In this document: positions 53,052 to 60,736 of the stretch, piece by piece
Layout: each line of letters opens with the position of its first letter
Numbering within the stretch: the stretch's first letter is position 1
Source of the DNA: Glycomyces niveus
GTDB lineage: Bacteria > Actinomycetota > Actinomycetes > Mycobacteriales > Micromonosporaceae
Direction: 5' to 3'
Length of the DNA stretch: 64,000 bases
Assembly (NCBI RefSeq): GCF_017592475.1
Contig: NZ_JAGFNP010000005.1
Span: forward strand, 1 to 64,000
Program-made: the position numbers and the translations under genes
Notes under the pieces: generated by a model
The model's database searches: none
What the model was told of the DNA's origin: nothing
Seen by the model: the letters and a program-made list of their open reading frames with translations, nothing else

Positions 53052-54644
53052 CTAGTCGCGCTCCCGGTGTTCGGTGATGGCGAGGCCGTGGCCGTCCGGG
53101 TCGCGGAAGGCCGCGGCCCGCATCTGGTAGTTCTGGCCCAGCAGCGCGGTGCGCGGCAGGTGCAGGAACTCGACGCCGGCCTCGTTCATCTCCGCGAACG
53201 TCGCGTCGATGTCGCCGACCTCGAAGGTCAGGTGCATGACCCCGGTCTCGCCGGGCGGCGCGTCGGGCCGCTCCCACAGGAGGATCTTGCCGAACCCGGC
53301 GTCGAGGACGGCGGCCTCGTCGGTGCGGTCGGCGATGTGGAGTCCCAAAGCGTCCGTGTAGAACTCGACGGACCGCTGCAGGTCGGCGACGACGAGCGTG
53401 GCGGCCACGTCGGTGACGTCGGTGCCGTTGATGCGCTGCTCGGAGAGGAGCAGGCCGGCCAGGTCCTGGGCGAGGCTGCTGCCTTCCTCCGAGGTGCGCT
53501 GGCGCGGCGGCGTCGGGGCCTTCAGCTTCGTGACGGCTTCGGCGATCGGCCCCTTGGGGGGGCTCGGTTCGGGCGCGGGCGGCGCGGCGGCGGTCTCGGT
53601 GCCGCCGTTCCCGTTGCCGCCCTTGGCGTCGCCGCCGATCAGCTCGCTGGGGAGCGTGAACGCCCCGGCGGGCAGGCTGCTCGGCGGCGGGCTCGGCAGC
53701 GGCGCGGACTCGGCGAGCGGCGCGGAGGTCGGCGGCTCCTCCTCTTCCTCGATGAGTTCGGCGTCGACCGGTTCGGTGATGAGCGTCCGCCCAGGAGCGG
53801 CCGCGATGACCGTGTCCGATTGGAGCTCAACGGGTTCGACGATGACGACGGCGGGCGGCGGCTCGGGGGGGCGCACCGGCTCGGGCTGCGGCGCCGGCAC
53901 CTTCAGCGCTTCCTCCACCGGCGCGGTCGCGGTCGCCGTGGGGGCGGTCTCGGGGCGCGACGGCTCGAACAGGTCGTCCAGCGAGCCGGGCGCCTGTTCC
54001 TTGACCGCGGCGGGGCGCGGCGGGTCGTCTTCGACGATGAGGTCCTCGAGCCGGTGCTGCCCGATGAGCGGCGGGACCGGGACCGGTTGCGGGAAGCGCC
54101 GCGCCGAGTGCTCGACGGTGACGAACGCGATGCAGCCCGCGAAGCAGGCGAACGCGAACACGGCGATGACGATGCTCTGCGCCCCGACCGCCATGGAGGC
54201 CAGGAAGAGCGAGACGACCAGTAAAGTGATCGCGCCGACCGCGTGGGAGGTGCGCCACCGCATCCGCCTGTCGCCGTTGAGGGTCGTGCCGATCGCCTCG
54301 CCGCCGGCCGAGTGGTGCTGGCGGGCGTGGAGGTCCTTCATGGCGTGCTGGTTGATCGCCCACCAGCGCGCTTCGCGGGAGCGGCGCTGCTGGTCGAGCA
54401 GGAGCCGCTGCTGCCGGAGCTGCTCGGCGGTCATGCCCCGGGCGGTCGGCTGGCGTCCGGTGCGGGGCATCGCCTTGCCGGGTGCGGCCTTGCGGGCGCC
54501 CGGCTGCGCGCCCTTCTTGGGGACGGCGCCCTTGGCGCCGCCCTTCGCGCCGCCGCGCGCGGCCCCGCCTTTCGCGCCGCCCCTGCTGGGCGACTTGGAA
54601 GGCCGCGGGGCCGGCCTCGGGGGTTGGCTACCGCCACGTGCCAT
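53052..54644 (-). CDS. Membrane-anchored protein with C-terminal VOC (glyoxalase-like) domain
   Basis: The 530-residue protein is a fusion. Residues 1-70 are Lys/Arg/Gly/Pro-rich and disordered, with GGAKGGA repeats. Then comes a short helical segment (EQLRQQRLLLDQQRRSREARWW), two transmembrane helices (about 134-151 and 156-176), a Pro/Glu/Ala-rich linker (about 180-400), and a VOC domain (about 405-525). The domain carries LVVADLQRSVEFYTDALGL, MHLTFEVGDIDATF and DPDGHGLAITEH. All parts should face the cytoplasm, joined by a helical hairpin. The reaction is unknown. The ATG at 54644 follows GAGG. Confidence 0.78.
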   Translation of the reverse strand: MARGGSQPPRPAPRPSKSPSRGGAKGGAARGGAKGGAKGAVPKKGAQPGARKAAPGKAMPRTGRQPTARGMTAEQLRQQRLLLDQQRRSREARWWAINQHAMKDLHARQHHSAGGEAIGTTLNGDRRMRWRTSHAVGAITLLVVSLFLASMAVGAQSIVIAVFAFACFAGCIAFVTVEHSARRFPQPVPVPPLIGQHRLEDLIVEDDPPRPAAVKEQAPGSLDDLFEPSRPETAPTATATAPVEEALKVPAPQPEPVRPPEPPPAVVIVEPVELQSDTVIAAAPGRTLITEPVDAELIEEEEEPPTSAPLAESAPLPSPPPSSLPAGAFTLPSELIGGDAKGGNGNGGTETAAAPPAPEPSPPKGPIAEAVTKLKAPTPPRQRTSEEGSSLAQDLAGLLLSEQRINGTDVTDVAATLVVADLQRSVEFYTDALGLHIADRTDEAAVLDAGFGKILLWERPDAPPGETGVMHLTFEVGDIDATFAEMNEAGVEFLHLPRTALLGQNYQMRAAAFRDPDGHGLAITEHRERD

Positions 54645-54771
54645 CGGGGACACCTCATCCACAACTGGGAGAACCGGGTTGCAACGTGAATCGTACGTGG
54701 GTGAGGCAACGGACACAACATCCCTTACGATGACAGCCAGAATCCGACCGAGACTTTCGAGGAGTCCTCCC

Positions 54772-55179
54772 GTGGCCGAACAGCGCACGCTCGTCCTGAT
54801 CAAACCCGACGCCGTCCGGCGCGGGCTCATCGGCGAGGTCCTGTCCCGCCTGGAGCGCAAGGGGCTGCGCGTCGAGGAGCTGCGGCTGCGGACGATGGAC
54901 GCGGCCCTCTCGGACGCGCACTACGCCGAGCACGTGGGCCGCGAGTACTACGACGGGCTGAAGACGTTCATGACCTCGGGGCCGCTGGTGTCCCTGGTCG
55001 TCTCGGGCGACGAGGCGATCCCGGTGGTGCGGAAGCTGGCGGGCGCGACCGACGGGCGCAAGGCCGAGCCCGGCACGATCCGCGGCGACTTCTCCGTGTC
55101 GAACCAGCAGAACCTCATCCACGCCTCGGACTCGGAGGAATCCGCGAAGCGCGAGATCGACCTCTGGTTCGCGTCTTAG
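54772..55179 (+). CDS. ndk: Nucleoside-diphosphate kinase
   Basis: Ndk balances nucleoside triphosphates by moving the gamma phosphate through a phosphohistidine. The 135-residue protein has TLVLIKPDAVRRGLIGEVLSR, GPLVSLVVSGDEAI, and NLIHASDSEESAKREI with the catalytic His117. The usual HGSDS reads HASDS, a tolerated change. The start is GTG with GAGGAG 7-8 nt upstream. It normally follows folC-DUF4233; here about 7.9 kb of other genes is interposed. Confidence 0.97.
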   Translation: MAEQRTLVLIKPDAVRRGLIGEVLSRLERKGLRVEELRLRTMDAALSDAHYAEHVGREYYDGLKTFMTSGPLVSLVVSGDEAIPVVRKLAGATDGRKAEPGTIRGDFSVSNQQNLIHASDSEESAKREIDLWFAS

Positions 55180-55226
55180 GACCGCGCCGCTGACGACGCT
55201 GGCAGCGGCACGGAGTTCTTACGGGA

Positions 55227-55835
55227 TCAGCTGCGGCCCACCAGGTTCGGCGGTGACGTGGGACGGATGAGCGCGGCCAGGTCCTCGGGCGTGTCGACGT
55301 CGAGCGGGTCGCCCGGGCACGGGACCTCCCGCACGAGCCGCGGGTGCGCGGCGAGGAAGTCGCGCGCGCCGCGGTCGCCCGAGGCGCCGGCGGCGATCGC
55401 GTCCAGGTGCTCGCGCGCGAAGTACATCGGGTGCGCGCGCCGCCCTTCATAGGTGGCGACGGCGACCGAGGCGCCCGCTTCGGCGGCGGCGATGACGAGC
55501 CGGACCGCTTCGGGGACGATGCGCGGCTGGTCGACGAGGGTCACGACGACCCCGTCGTACCGCTCCGGGACCGCCGCGAGCCCCGCTTTCAGCGAGGTCG
55601 CGAGCCCCTGCCCCCACCGCCGGTTCAGCACCGGCGTGAACGCCTCGGTGGCGGCGGCGAGCGCCTGCTCGGCCCCGGCGCCGAGGACGGCGAGGACCTG
55701 CCGGCACCCGCCGGCGTGCAGGGTCGCGACCGCCCGGTCGAGCAGGCTGCGGCCGTCGAACTCGGCCAGGGCCTTCGGTCCGCCGAAGCGCCGTCCGGCG
55801 CCCGCGGCGAGCACCAGCCCCGCGGTGTTCTTCAT
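55227..55835 (-). CDS. MobA/MocA-like molybdenum-cofactor nucleotidyltransferase
   Basis: The 202-residue protein has the nucleotidyltransferase signature GLVLAAGAGRRFGGPKAL (6-23), the metal site VTLVDQPRIVPEAV, and a closing CPGDPLDVDTPEDLAAL. This is the MocA/CoxC-like group that makes the cytosine-dinucleotide molybdopterin cofactor for the xanthine-oxidase family. The neighbouring xanthine dehydrogenase supports that role, though the substrate nucleotide (CTP or GTP) is inferred. AAGGGG precedes the ATG. It lies downstream of pucR on the same strand, with a hairpin between. Confidence 0.85.
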   Translation of the reverse strand: MKNTAGLVLAAGAGRRFGGPKALAEFDGRSLLDRAVATLHAGGCRQVLAVLGAGAEQALAAATEAFTPVLNRRWGQGLATSLKAGLAAVPERYDGVVVTLVDQPRIVPEAVRLVIAAAEAGASVAVATYEGRRAHPMYFAREHLDAIAAGASGDRGARDFLAAHPRLVREVPCPGDPLDVDTPEDLAALIRPTSPPNLVGRS

Positions 55836-55850
55836 GTGTTCCCCCCTTCC

Positions 55851-55871
55851 GCGGCCCCGGGTCGGGGCCGC
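55851..55871 (-). terminator. Intercistronic hairpin between the PucR and MocA-like genes
   Basis: A 9-bp stem, GCGGCCCCG/CGGGGCCGC, lies in the 38-bp gap. It may reduce read-through from pucR or protect mRNA. Confidence 0.5.
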
Positions 55872-55873
55872 GT

Positions 55874-57397
55874 TCACTCCAGGCTCACCGCGAGGGCGAG
55901 GTCCATCCGGTCGAGAGGGTTGCGCAGGTCGCGGCCGGTGAGCTCTTCGACGCGGCGCATGCGGTACCGGACGGTGTTGACGTGCAGGTGGAGGCTCGCG
56001 GCGCACTGGCGCCAGGAGCCGTCGCATTCGAGGAACCGCCGGAGGGTCGGCAGCAGGTCGGAGCGGTGCCGGGCGTCGTATTCGAGGAGCGGGTCGAGGA
56101 CGCGGGTGCGGAAGGCCCGGCTGACGTCGGCGGGGACCGCGGCCAGGAGCATCCGGTGCGACACGAGGTGGTCGGGCTCGGCGACGTCGACGCCTCCGGG
56201 GCGCGGCTGCGCGAGTGCCGCCGTGTGCCGGGCCTGCTCGAGCGCCCCGCACAGGCCCGCGGGGGAGCGCACCGGGTCGGCGACGCCGACGCTGACCGCG
56301 CCGCCCCCGCCCATCCCGGACAGGACCTTCGCGCACTGCCGGGACCATTCCAGGAGCCGGGGCCGCTCCTCGGCCGAGCCGGCCTCGCCCGCGAGCACCG
56401 CGACCGTCTCGTCCCCGAAGCTCGCCCAGGCCGCGACGGGCGCCTCCAGCGAGTCGCCCGCCTGGACCGCGACCGCTTCCGCGACCACGACCTCCCGCAG
56501 CGCCGCCGGTTCGCCGACGGCCGCGATCACGGTGACGCTCCCGCCCGAAGGGAGGCCCGCCGAGCGCATCAGGTGCTCGTCGACGCGGCCTTCGCGCAGG
56601 GCGGTGACAAGTTCGACGTGCGGTGCGGGCCGCACCGCCGGGTCGTCGAGTTCAAGCATGAGCAGGGCCGCCAGCTGCTCGGCGACGAGCCGCCGCTCCG
56701 GCGCCCACCGCGTGTGGTCGTCGTCGATCACCAGGAACCGGCCCGTGTGGAGGGTCGAGCCGATCCCGAACACCGAATAGGCCCGGTGCCGGTCGAGCGT
56801 CACCTTCTGCGGCAGCCGCTCCGAGGCGTGCGCCCGCGCCACCACCGCGGCCCGGTCCGTCTCGCCGAGTTCGAGCCCCCCGCGCAGCGCCCGGCCCGTG
56901 GGCGACAGCACCAGGCACTCCATGCCCAGTTCACCGCGGATCAGCTCCAGGATCTGCCCGATCCCGTCGGCCGCGATCAACCGCCGGTGCCGGTCCAGCA
57001 GCGACGCCAGGTCGCCCGAGCGGCCCGCCGAGAGCCGCTGCACGATCCGCTCGGTGATCTCCGCGAACGCCACCGCCGCGTCCACCGCGAACAGCGGCAG
57101 GTCGTGCCGCGCGCACGCGTCCACCAAGTCCACCGGCACCGAAGGGAACTCCGGGTGGTCGCCCGCGCCGAGCGCCGTCACCCCCGCCGCGATCAGGTTG
57201 CGCACGTAGGCGTCCGAATCGGCCTCGGCCCGGCGCCACATCAGGCCGGTGAGCACCAGCTCGCCGCCCGAGAGGTACCGGCGCGGGTCGTGCATGTCGG
57301 TGGGCACCACCCACCGGATCTCCCGGTCGAGGTGGTGGCGGCCCGAGACCAGGGTCAAGCCCAGCTCGGGCATCTGCAGCAGTGAACGGAGTCGCAT
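55874..57397 (-). CDS. PucR-family transcriptional regulator of purine catabolism
   Basis: The 507-residue protein has an N-terminal PucR domain (about 1-130: LQMPELGLTLVSG, DPRRYLSGGELVLTGLMW), a middle GGDEF-like region, and a C-terminal PucR helix-turn-helix. That HTH reads CDGSWRQCAASLHLHVNTVRYRMRRVEELTGRDL. PucR proteins control uric acid and allantoin genes; divergence from the uraD-led operon makes that operon the natural target. The ATG at 57397 was chosen because the PucR domain starts immediately. The shared 241-bp intergenic region has a weak PucR-box-like sequence at 57511-57523. Confidence 0.9.
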   Translation of the reverse strand: MRLRSLLQMPELGLTLVSGRHHLDREIRWVVPTDMHDPRRYLSGGELVLTGLMWRRAEADSDAYVRNLIAAGVTALGAGDHPEFPSVPVDLVDACARHDLPLFAVDAAVAFAEITERIVQRLSAGRSGDLASLLDRHRRLIAADGIGQILELIRGELGMECLVLSPTGRALRGGLELGETDRAAVVARAHASERLPQKVTLDRHRAYSVFGIGSTLHTGRFLVIDDDHTRWAPERRLVAEQLAALLMLELDDPAVRPAPHVELVTALREGRVDEHLMRSAGLPSGGSVTVIAAVGEPAALREVVVAEAVAVQAGDSLEAPVAAWASFGDETVAVLAGEAGSAEERPRLLEWSRQCAKVLSGMGGGGAVSVGVADPVRSPAGLCGALEQARHTAALAQPRPGGVDVAEPDHLVSHRMLLAAVPADVSRAFRTRVLDPLLEYDARHRSDLLPTLRRFLECDGSWRQCAASLHLHVNTVRYRMRRVEELTGRDLRNPLDRMDLALAVSLE

Positions 57398-57510
57398 GGT
57401 GGCCCCCAGGGGTCCGGCCTTCACAGGCGCGTCGGGACGCGGTAGGCCACTCCACCATAGCGCCGCCCACCTGGCGCCTTTGGACGATCCTCCAGCATTT
57501 AACGGCCGGG

Positions 57511-57523
57511 AAACCAAGCTTTC
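57511..57523 (-). promoter_or_regulatory. Possible PucR-box-like sequence
   Basis: The minus strand reads GAAAGCTTGGTTT. It shares the TTGGTT core with the B. subtilis PucR box (WWWCNTTGGTTAA, from memory) but differs at three other positions. Its location between pucR and uraD is right; the match itself is weak. Confidence 0.25.
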
Positions 57524-57638
57524 ATAGCCGAACACAGTGCCCCCGGCCCCGGGTTTCCGCTTCACTTATCCCACACGGCCCGTTCGTGCGACGGTGAGGG
57601 CGACCCGCCGTCTACAGGGAAGGGAGCGCGAGACGCCG

Positions 57639-58142
57639 ATGTGGACTCTCGGAGCGTTCAACACCGCCGGCACCGGCGACGCGATCGCCGCGCTCACCGC
57701 CTGCTGCGCCTCCCGCGCCTGGGCCGCGAAGCTCGCCTCCGGCCGCCCCTACGCCACGTTCGCGGCCCTGCGCGCCACCGCCCTCGCTGGTTTCGACGAA
57801 CTCGACGACGCCGAACTCGCCGTCGCCCACGCCGCCCACGCCCCCATCGGCCGGCCCAAACCCGCCGACGAGGACCACTGGTCGCGCGGCGAGCAGTCCC
57901 GCGCGCTGGCCGCCGACGAGGCGGTCAGGGCCGGACTCGCCGAGGCGAACGCCGCCTACGAGCGGCGGTTCGGGCAGGTCTTCCTCATCTGCGCCACCGG
58001 CCTCACCGGGGAGCAGATCCTCGCCGAGGCCAAGCGCCGCTTGGGCAACGACAACGCGACCGAGCACCGCGAGGCGACCGCCGAACTGCGCAAGATCGTC
58101 GACCTCCGCCTCGCCAAACTCTTCAAGGAGGCGCGGCCGTGA
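57639..58142 (+). CDS. uraD: 2-oxo-4-hydroxy-4-carboxy-5-ureidoimidazoline decarboxylase
   Basis: OHCU decarboxylase is the third step of urate breakdown, yielding S-allantoin. The 167-residue all-helical protein has SRAWAAKLASGRPYATFAAL, HAAHAPIGRPK with the catalytic-region histidine, WSRGEQSRA, and FGQVFLICATGLTGEQIL. It lies first in the operon. The ATG at 57639 is preceded by AGGGAG at a rather long 13-nt spacing, so the true start could be a few codons off. Its stop overlaps the uraH start (GTGA). Confidence 0.9.
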   Translation: MWTLGAFNTAGTGDAIAALTACCASRAWAAKLASGRPYATFAALRATALAGFDELDDAELAVAHAAHAPIGRPKPADEDHWSRGEQSRALAADEAVRAGLAEANAAYERRFGQVFLICATGLTGEQILAEAKRRLGNDNATEHREATAELRKIVDLRLAKLFKEARP

Positions 58143-58468
58143 ACGGCACGAGCACGATCTCCACGCACGTCCTCGACGCCGTCGCGGGCCGCCCCGCCGA
58201 AGGCGTCCCCGTCACCCTCTTCCGGCCGGACGGCGACGGCCTCACCGCGATCGCCTCCGACACCACCGACGCGGACGGCCGCATCACCGGCTGGGCCACC
58301 GCGCCCGGCCCCCACCTCATCCGCTTCGACACCGGCGCCTGGTTCGCCGCCCGCGGGGTCGACACGTTCTACCCGGAGGTCGCCGTCGCGTTCACCGCCG
58401 CCGCGGGCCACAGCCACGTGCCGCTGCTGCTCAGCCCCTTCGCCTACTCCACGTACCGGGGGAGCTAG
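58139..58468 (+). CDS. uraH: 5-hydroxyisourate hydrolase
   Basis: This transthyretin-like enzyme hydrolyses 5-hydroxyisourate, the product of uricase. The 109-residue protein has STHVLDAVAGRPAEGVPVTL (catalytic His10), the RFDTG strand, FYPEVAVAF, HSHVPLLLSPFAY and the diagnostic C-terminal YRGS. The start is GTG at 58139, coupled to uraD. The uricase gene begins 2 nt after its stop. Confidence 0.95.
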   Translation: MNGTSTISTHVLDAVAGRPAEGVPVTLFRPDGDGLTAIASDTTDADGRITGWATAPGPHLIRFDTGAWFAARGVDTFYPEVAVAFTAAAGHSHVPLLLSPFAYSTYRGS

Positions 58469-58470
58469 CC

Positions 58471-59313
58471 ATGTCGTTCACCTTGGGCCCCAACAACTAC
58501 GGCAAGTCCGGGATCCGCCTGGTCCGCGTCGGGCGCGAATCCTCCCGCCACGACCTGCGCGACCTCACCGTGCACACCGCCCTCTCGGGCGACCTCGACG
58601 CCACCCACTACCGCGGCGACAACACCGGCGTCCTCCCCACCGACACCCAGAAGAACACCGTGTACGCCTTCGCTCGCGACGGCGTCGACGCGATCGAGAC
58701 CTTCGCCGAACGCCTCGCCCGCCACTTCGTCGACGCCACCCCGTCCATCACCCGCGCCCGCGTCCGGATCGAGCAGCACCACTGGACCCGCATCGGCGAC
58801 CACTCCTTCACCCGCGGCGAAGGCGGCGAACTGCGCACCACCGAAGTCGCGTACGACGGCCGGACCGCGACCACCACCGCGGGCGTCACCGACCTGCTGC
58901 TGCTCAACACCACCGACTCCGCGTTCAGCGGCTTCCTCGTCGACGAGTACACGACCCTGCCCGAGACCGACGACCGCATCCTCGCCACCGCCGTCACCGC
59001 CGCCTGGGACTACCAGGCCGAAGACCCCGACGACGCGTTCTACGAGCACGCCTTCACCCGAGCGCGGGGCGCCCTCCTCGCCGCGTTCGCGGACACGCAC
59101 TCGCTCTCGCTGCAACAGACCCTCTACGCCGTCGGCGAGCGCATACTGAAGGCGATCCCCGAGGTCGGGGAAGTGCGGCTGTCCATGCCGAACCGGCACC
59201 ACTACCTGTACGACCTCGACCGGTTCGGACTCGACAACCCCGGCATGGTCTTCCAGGCCGGAGACCTGCCGTACGGGCTCATCGAAGGCACCGTCCGCAG
59301 GGAGGAGGCATGA
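58471..59313 (+). CDS. Urate oxidase (uricase)
   Basis: Uricase oxidises urate to 5-hydroxyisourate without a cofactor. The 280-residue two-domain (T-fold) protein has the active-site segments YGKSGIRL (Lys12) and NTGVLPTDTQKNTVYAFA (Thr57), which form the catalytic dyad. It also has RVRIEQHHWTRI, FLVDEYTTLPETDDRILAT and SMPNRHHYLYDL with the active-site histidine. Length and motifs are typical of actinobacterial uricases. It is coupled to the next gene by ATGA. Confidence 0.95.
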   Translation: MSFTLGPNNYGKSGIRLVRVGRESSRHDLRDLTVHTALSGDLDATHYRGDNTGVLPTDTQKNTVYAFARDGVDAIETFAERLARHFVDATPSITRARVRIEQHHWTRIGDHSFTRGEGGELRTTEVAYDGRTATTTAGVTDLLLLNTTDSAFSGFLVDEYTTLPETDDRILATAVTAAWDYQAEDPDDAFYEHAFTRARGALLAAFADTHSLSLQQTLYAVGERILKAIPEVGEVRLSMPNRHHYLYDLDRFGLDNPGMVFQAGDLPYGLIEGTVRREEA

Positions 59314-60179
59314 GCCAGACCACCGCCCCCTTCCACACCCCCGCCGACCTCGCGGAGGCGCTGCGGCTCCTCGCCGCGCACCCCGAGGCCGTCCCGGTCG
59401 CGGGCGGCACCGACCTCATGGTCGCCGTCAACTACCGGCTCACCCGGCCCGCCGCGATGCTCGACCTCACCCGCCTCGCCGAACTGCGCGAATGGACCGA
59501 CGAAGGCGACGCGATCCGCATCGGCTCCGGCGTCCCGTACGCCAGGATCACCGCCGAGCTCGCCACCGTCCTGCCCGGCCTCGCCGCCGCCGCCCGCACC
59601 GTCGGCTCCCCCCAGATCCGCAACCGCGGCACCCTCGGCGGCAACCTCGCCACGGCCTCCCCGGCCGGCGACGGCCACCCGCCGCTCCTCGCGACCGGCG
59701 CCGACATCGAGATCGCCTCGGCCCGCGGCACCCGCACCGTCCCCGTGGAGGCGTTCTTCACCGGCCCCAAACGCAGCGTCCTCCAACCGGGCGAACTCAT
59801 CACCGCCGTGACGGTGCCGAAAGCCGCCGGACCGCAGCAGTTTCTCAAAGTGGGCACCCGCAACGCCATGGTCATCGCCGTCTGCTCGCTCGCGGTCGCC
59901 CTCGACCTCGACGCGCGCCGCCTCGGCACCGGCATCGGCTCGGCCGGGCCCACCCCGCTCACCGCGCCCGACGCGAACCTGATCGAACTCCCTTGGGGGC
60001 GAACCGGATTGTTCAACGACGCCCTCGCCGAGGAGTTCGGCCGCCGGGTCGCGGCCGCCGCGCGCCCCATCGACGACGTGCGCGGCACCGCCGCCTACCG
60101 GCGGCACGCCCTGGCGGTGTGCGCCGCGCGGGCGCTGCGCCGGGTCTGGACCGCCGCGCACGGAGGGAGCGGACGATGA
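59310..60179 (+). CDS. Xanthine dehydrogenase, FAD-binding subunit
   Basis: The 289-residue protein belongs to the molybdopterin-dehydrogenase FAD-binding family. It has EAVPVAGGTDLMVAVNYR, IGSGVPYARI and SPQIRNRGTLGGNLATASPAGDGHPPLLA (FAD pyrophosphate contact), and a small C-terminal CO-dehydrogenase-like domain. It passes electrons from the 2Fe-2S clusters to NAD or another acceptor. The start is ATG with GGAGGAGG upstream. It is coupled at both ends by ATGA overlaps, so the three XDH subunits should be made in step. Confidence 0.93.
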   Translation: MSQTTAPFHTPADLAEALRLLAAHPEAVPVAGGTDLMVAVNYRLTRPAAMLDLTRLAELREWTDEGDAIRIGSGVPYARITAELATVLPGLAAAARTVGSPQIRNRGTLGGNLATASPAGDGHPPLLATGADIEIASARGTRTVPVEAFFTGPKRSVLQPGELITAVTVPKAAGPQQFLKVGTRNAMVIAVCSLAVALDLDARRLGTGIGSAGPTPLTAPDANLIELPWGRTGLFNDALAEEFGRRVAAAARPIDDVRGTAAYRRHALAVCAARALRRVWTAAHGGSGR

Positions 60180-60736
60180 GAGTGGAGATGCGCGTCGACG
60201 GCGAGCCCGCGGCCGCCGAGATCGACCGGCCCGGGGAGAGCCTCCTCGCCACCCTGCGGGACCGGCTCGGCCTCTACGGCACCAAGAACGCCTGCGAACA
60301 GGGCGAATGCGGCTCCTGCACGGTCCTCCTCGACGGCGACCCCGTATGCGCCTGCCTCGTCGCCACCGCGCAATGCGAAGGGCGCGAAGTCAAGACGGTG
60401 ATCGGGGCCGTGCCCCGGCCCGTGCGCGACGCGTTCATCGCCTGCGGCGCCGTGCAATGCGGGTTCTGCACCCCCGGCCTCCTCGTATCGGTCGCCGACC
60501 TGCTCACCCGCGAGGCCGACCCGAGCGACCTGCAGATCCGCGAGGCGCTGGCCGGGAACCTGTGCCGGTGCACCGGCTACGAGAAGATCATCGACGCCGT
60601 GCACGCCGCCGCCGAGACCATGGCCGGCGCGGTACCCGACCAGGCGCCCGCCCGCGCCCACCTGCGCCACGACCAGTGGATCCGACTCGCCGGCACCCCG
60701 CGCACCGCGGGCGACTCCAGGGAGGACGCGCCATGA
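60176..60736 (+). CDS. Xanthine dehydrogenase, 2Fe-2S subunit
   Basis: The 186-residue protein carries two 2Fe-2S clusters. The plant-ferredoxin-like cluster is bound by Cys40, Cys45, Cys48 and Cys60 (ACEQGECGSCTVLLDGD), and the second by AVQCGFCTPG and NLCRCTGYEKI. It relays electrons from the Mo site to FAD. The C-terminal 30 residues (APARAHLRHDQWIRLAG) are a non-conserved extension. It overlaps the following deaminase gene by ATGA. Confidence 0.94.
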   Translation: MRVEMRVDGEPAAAEIDRPGESLLATLRDRLGLYGTKNACEQGECGSCTVLLDGDPVCACLVATAQCEGREVKTVIGAVPRPVRDAFIACGAVQCGFCTPGLLVSVADLLTREADPSDLQIREALAGNLCRCTGYEKIIDAVHAAAETMAGAVPDQAPARAHLRHDQWIRLAGTPRTAGDSREDAP

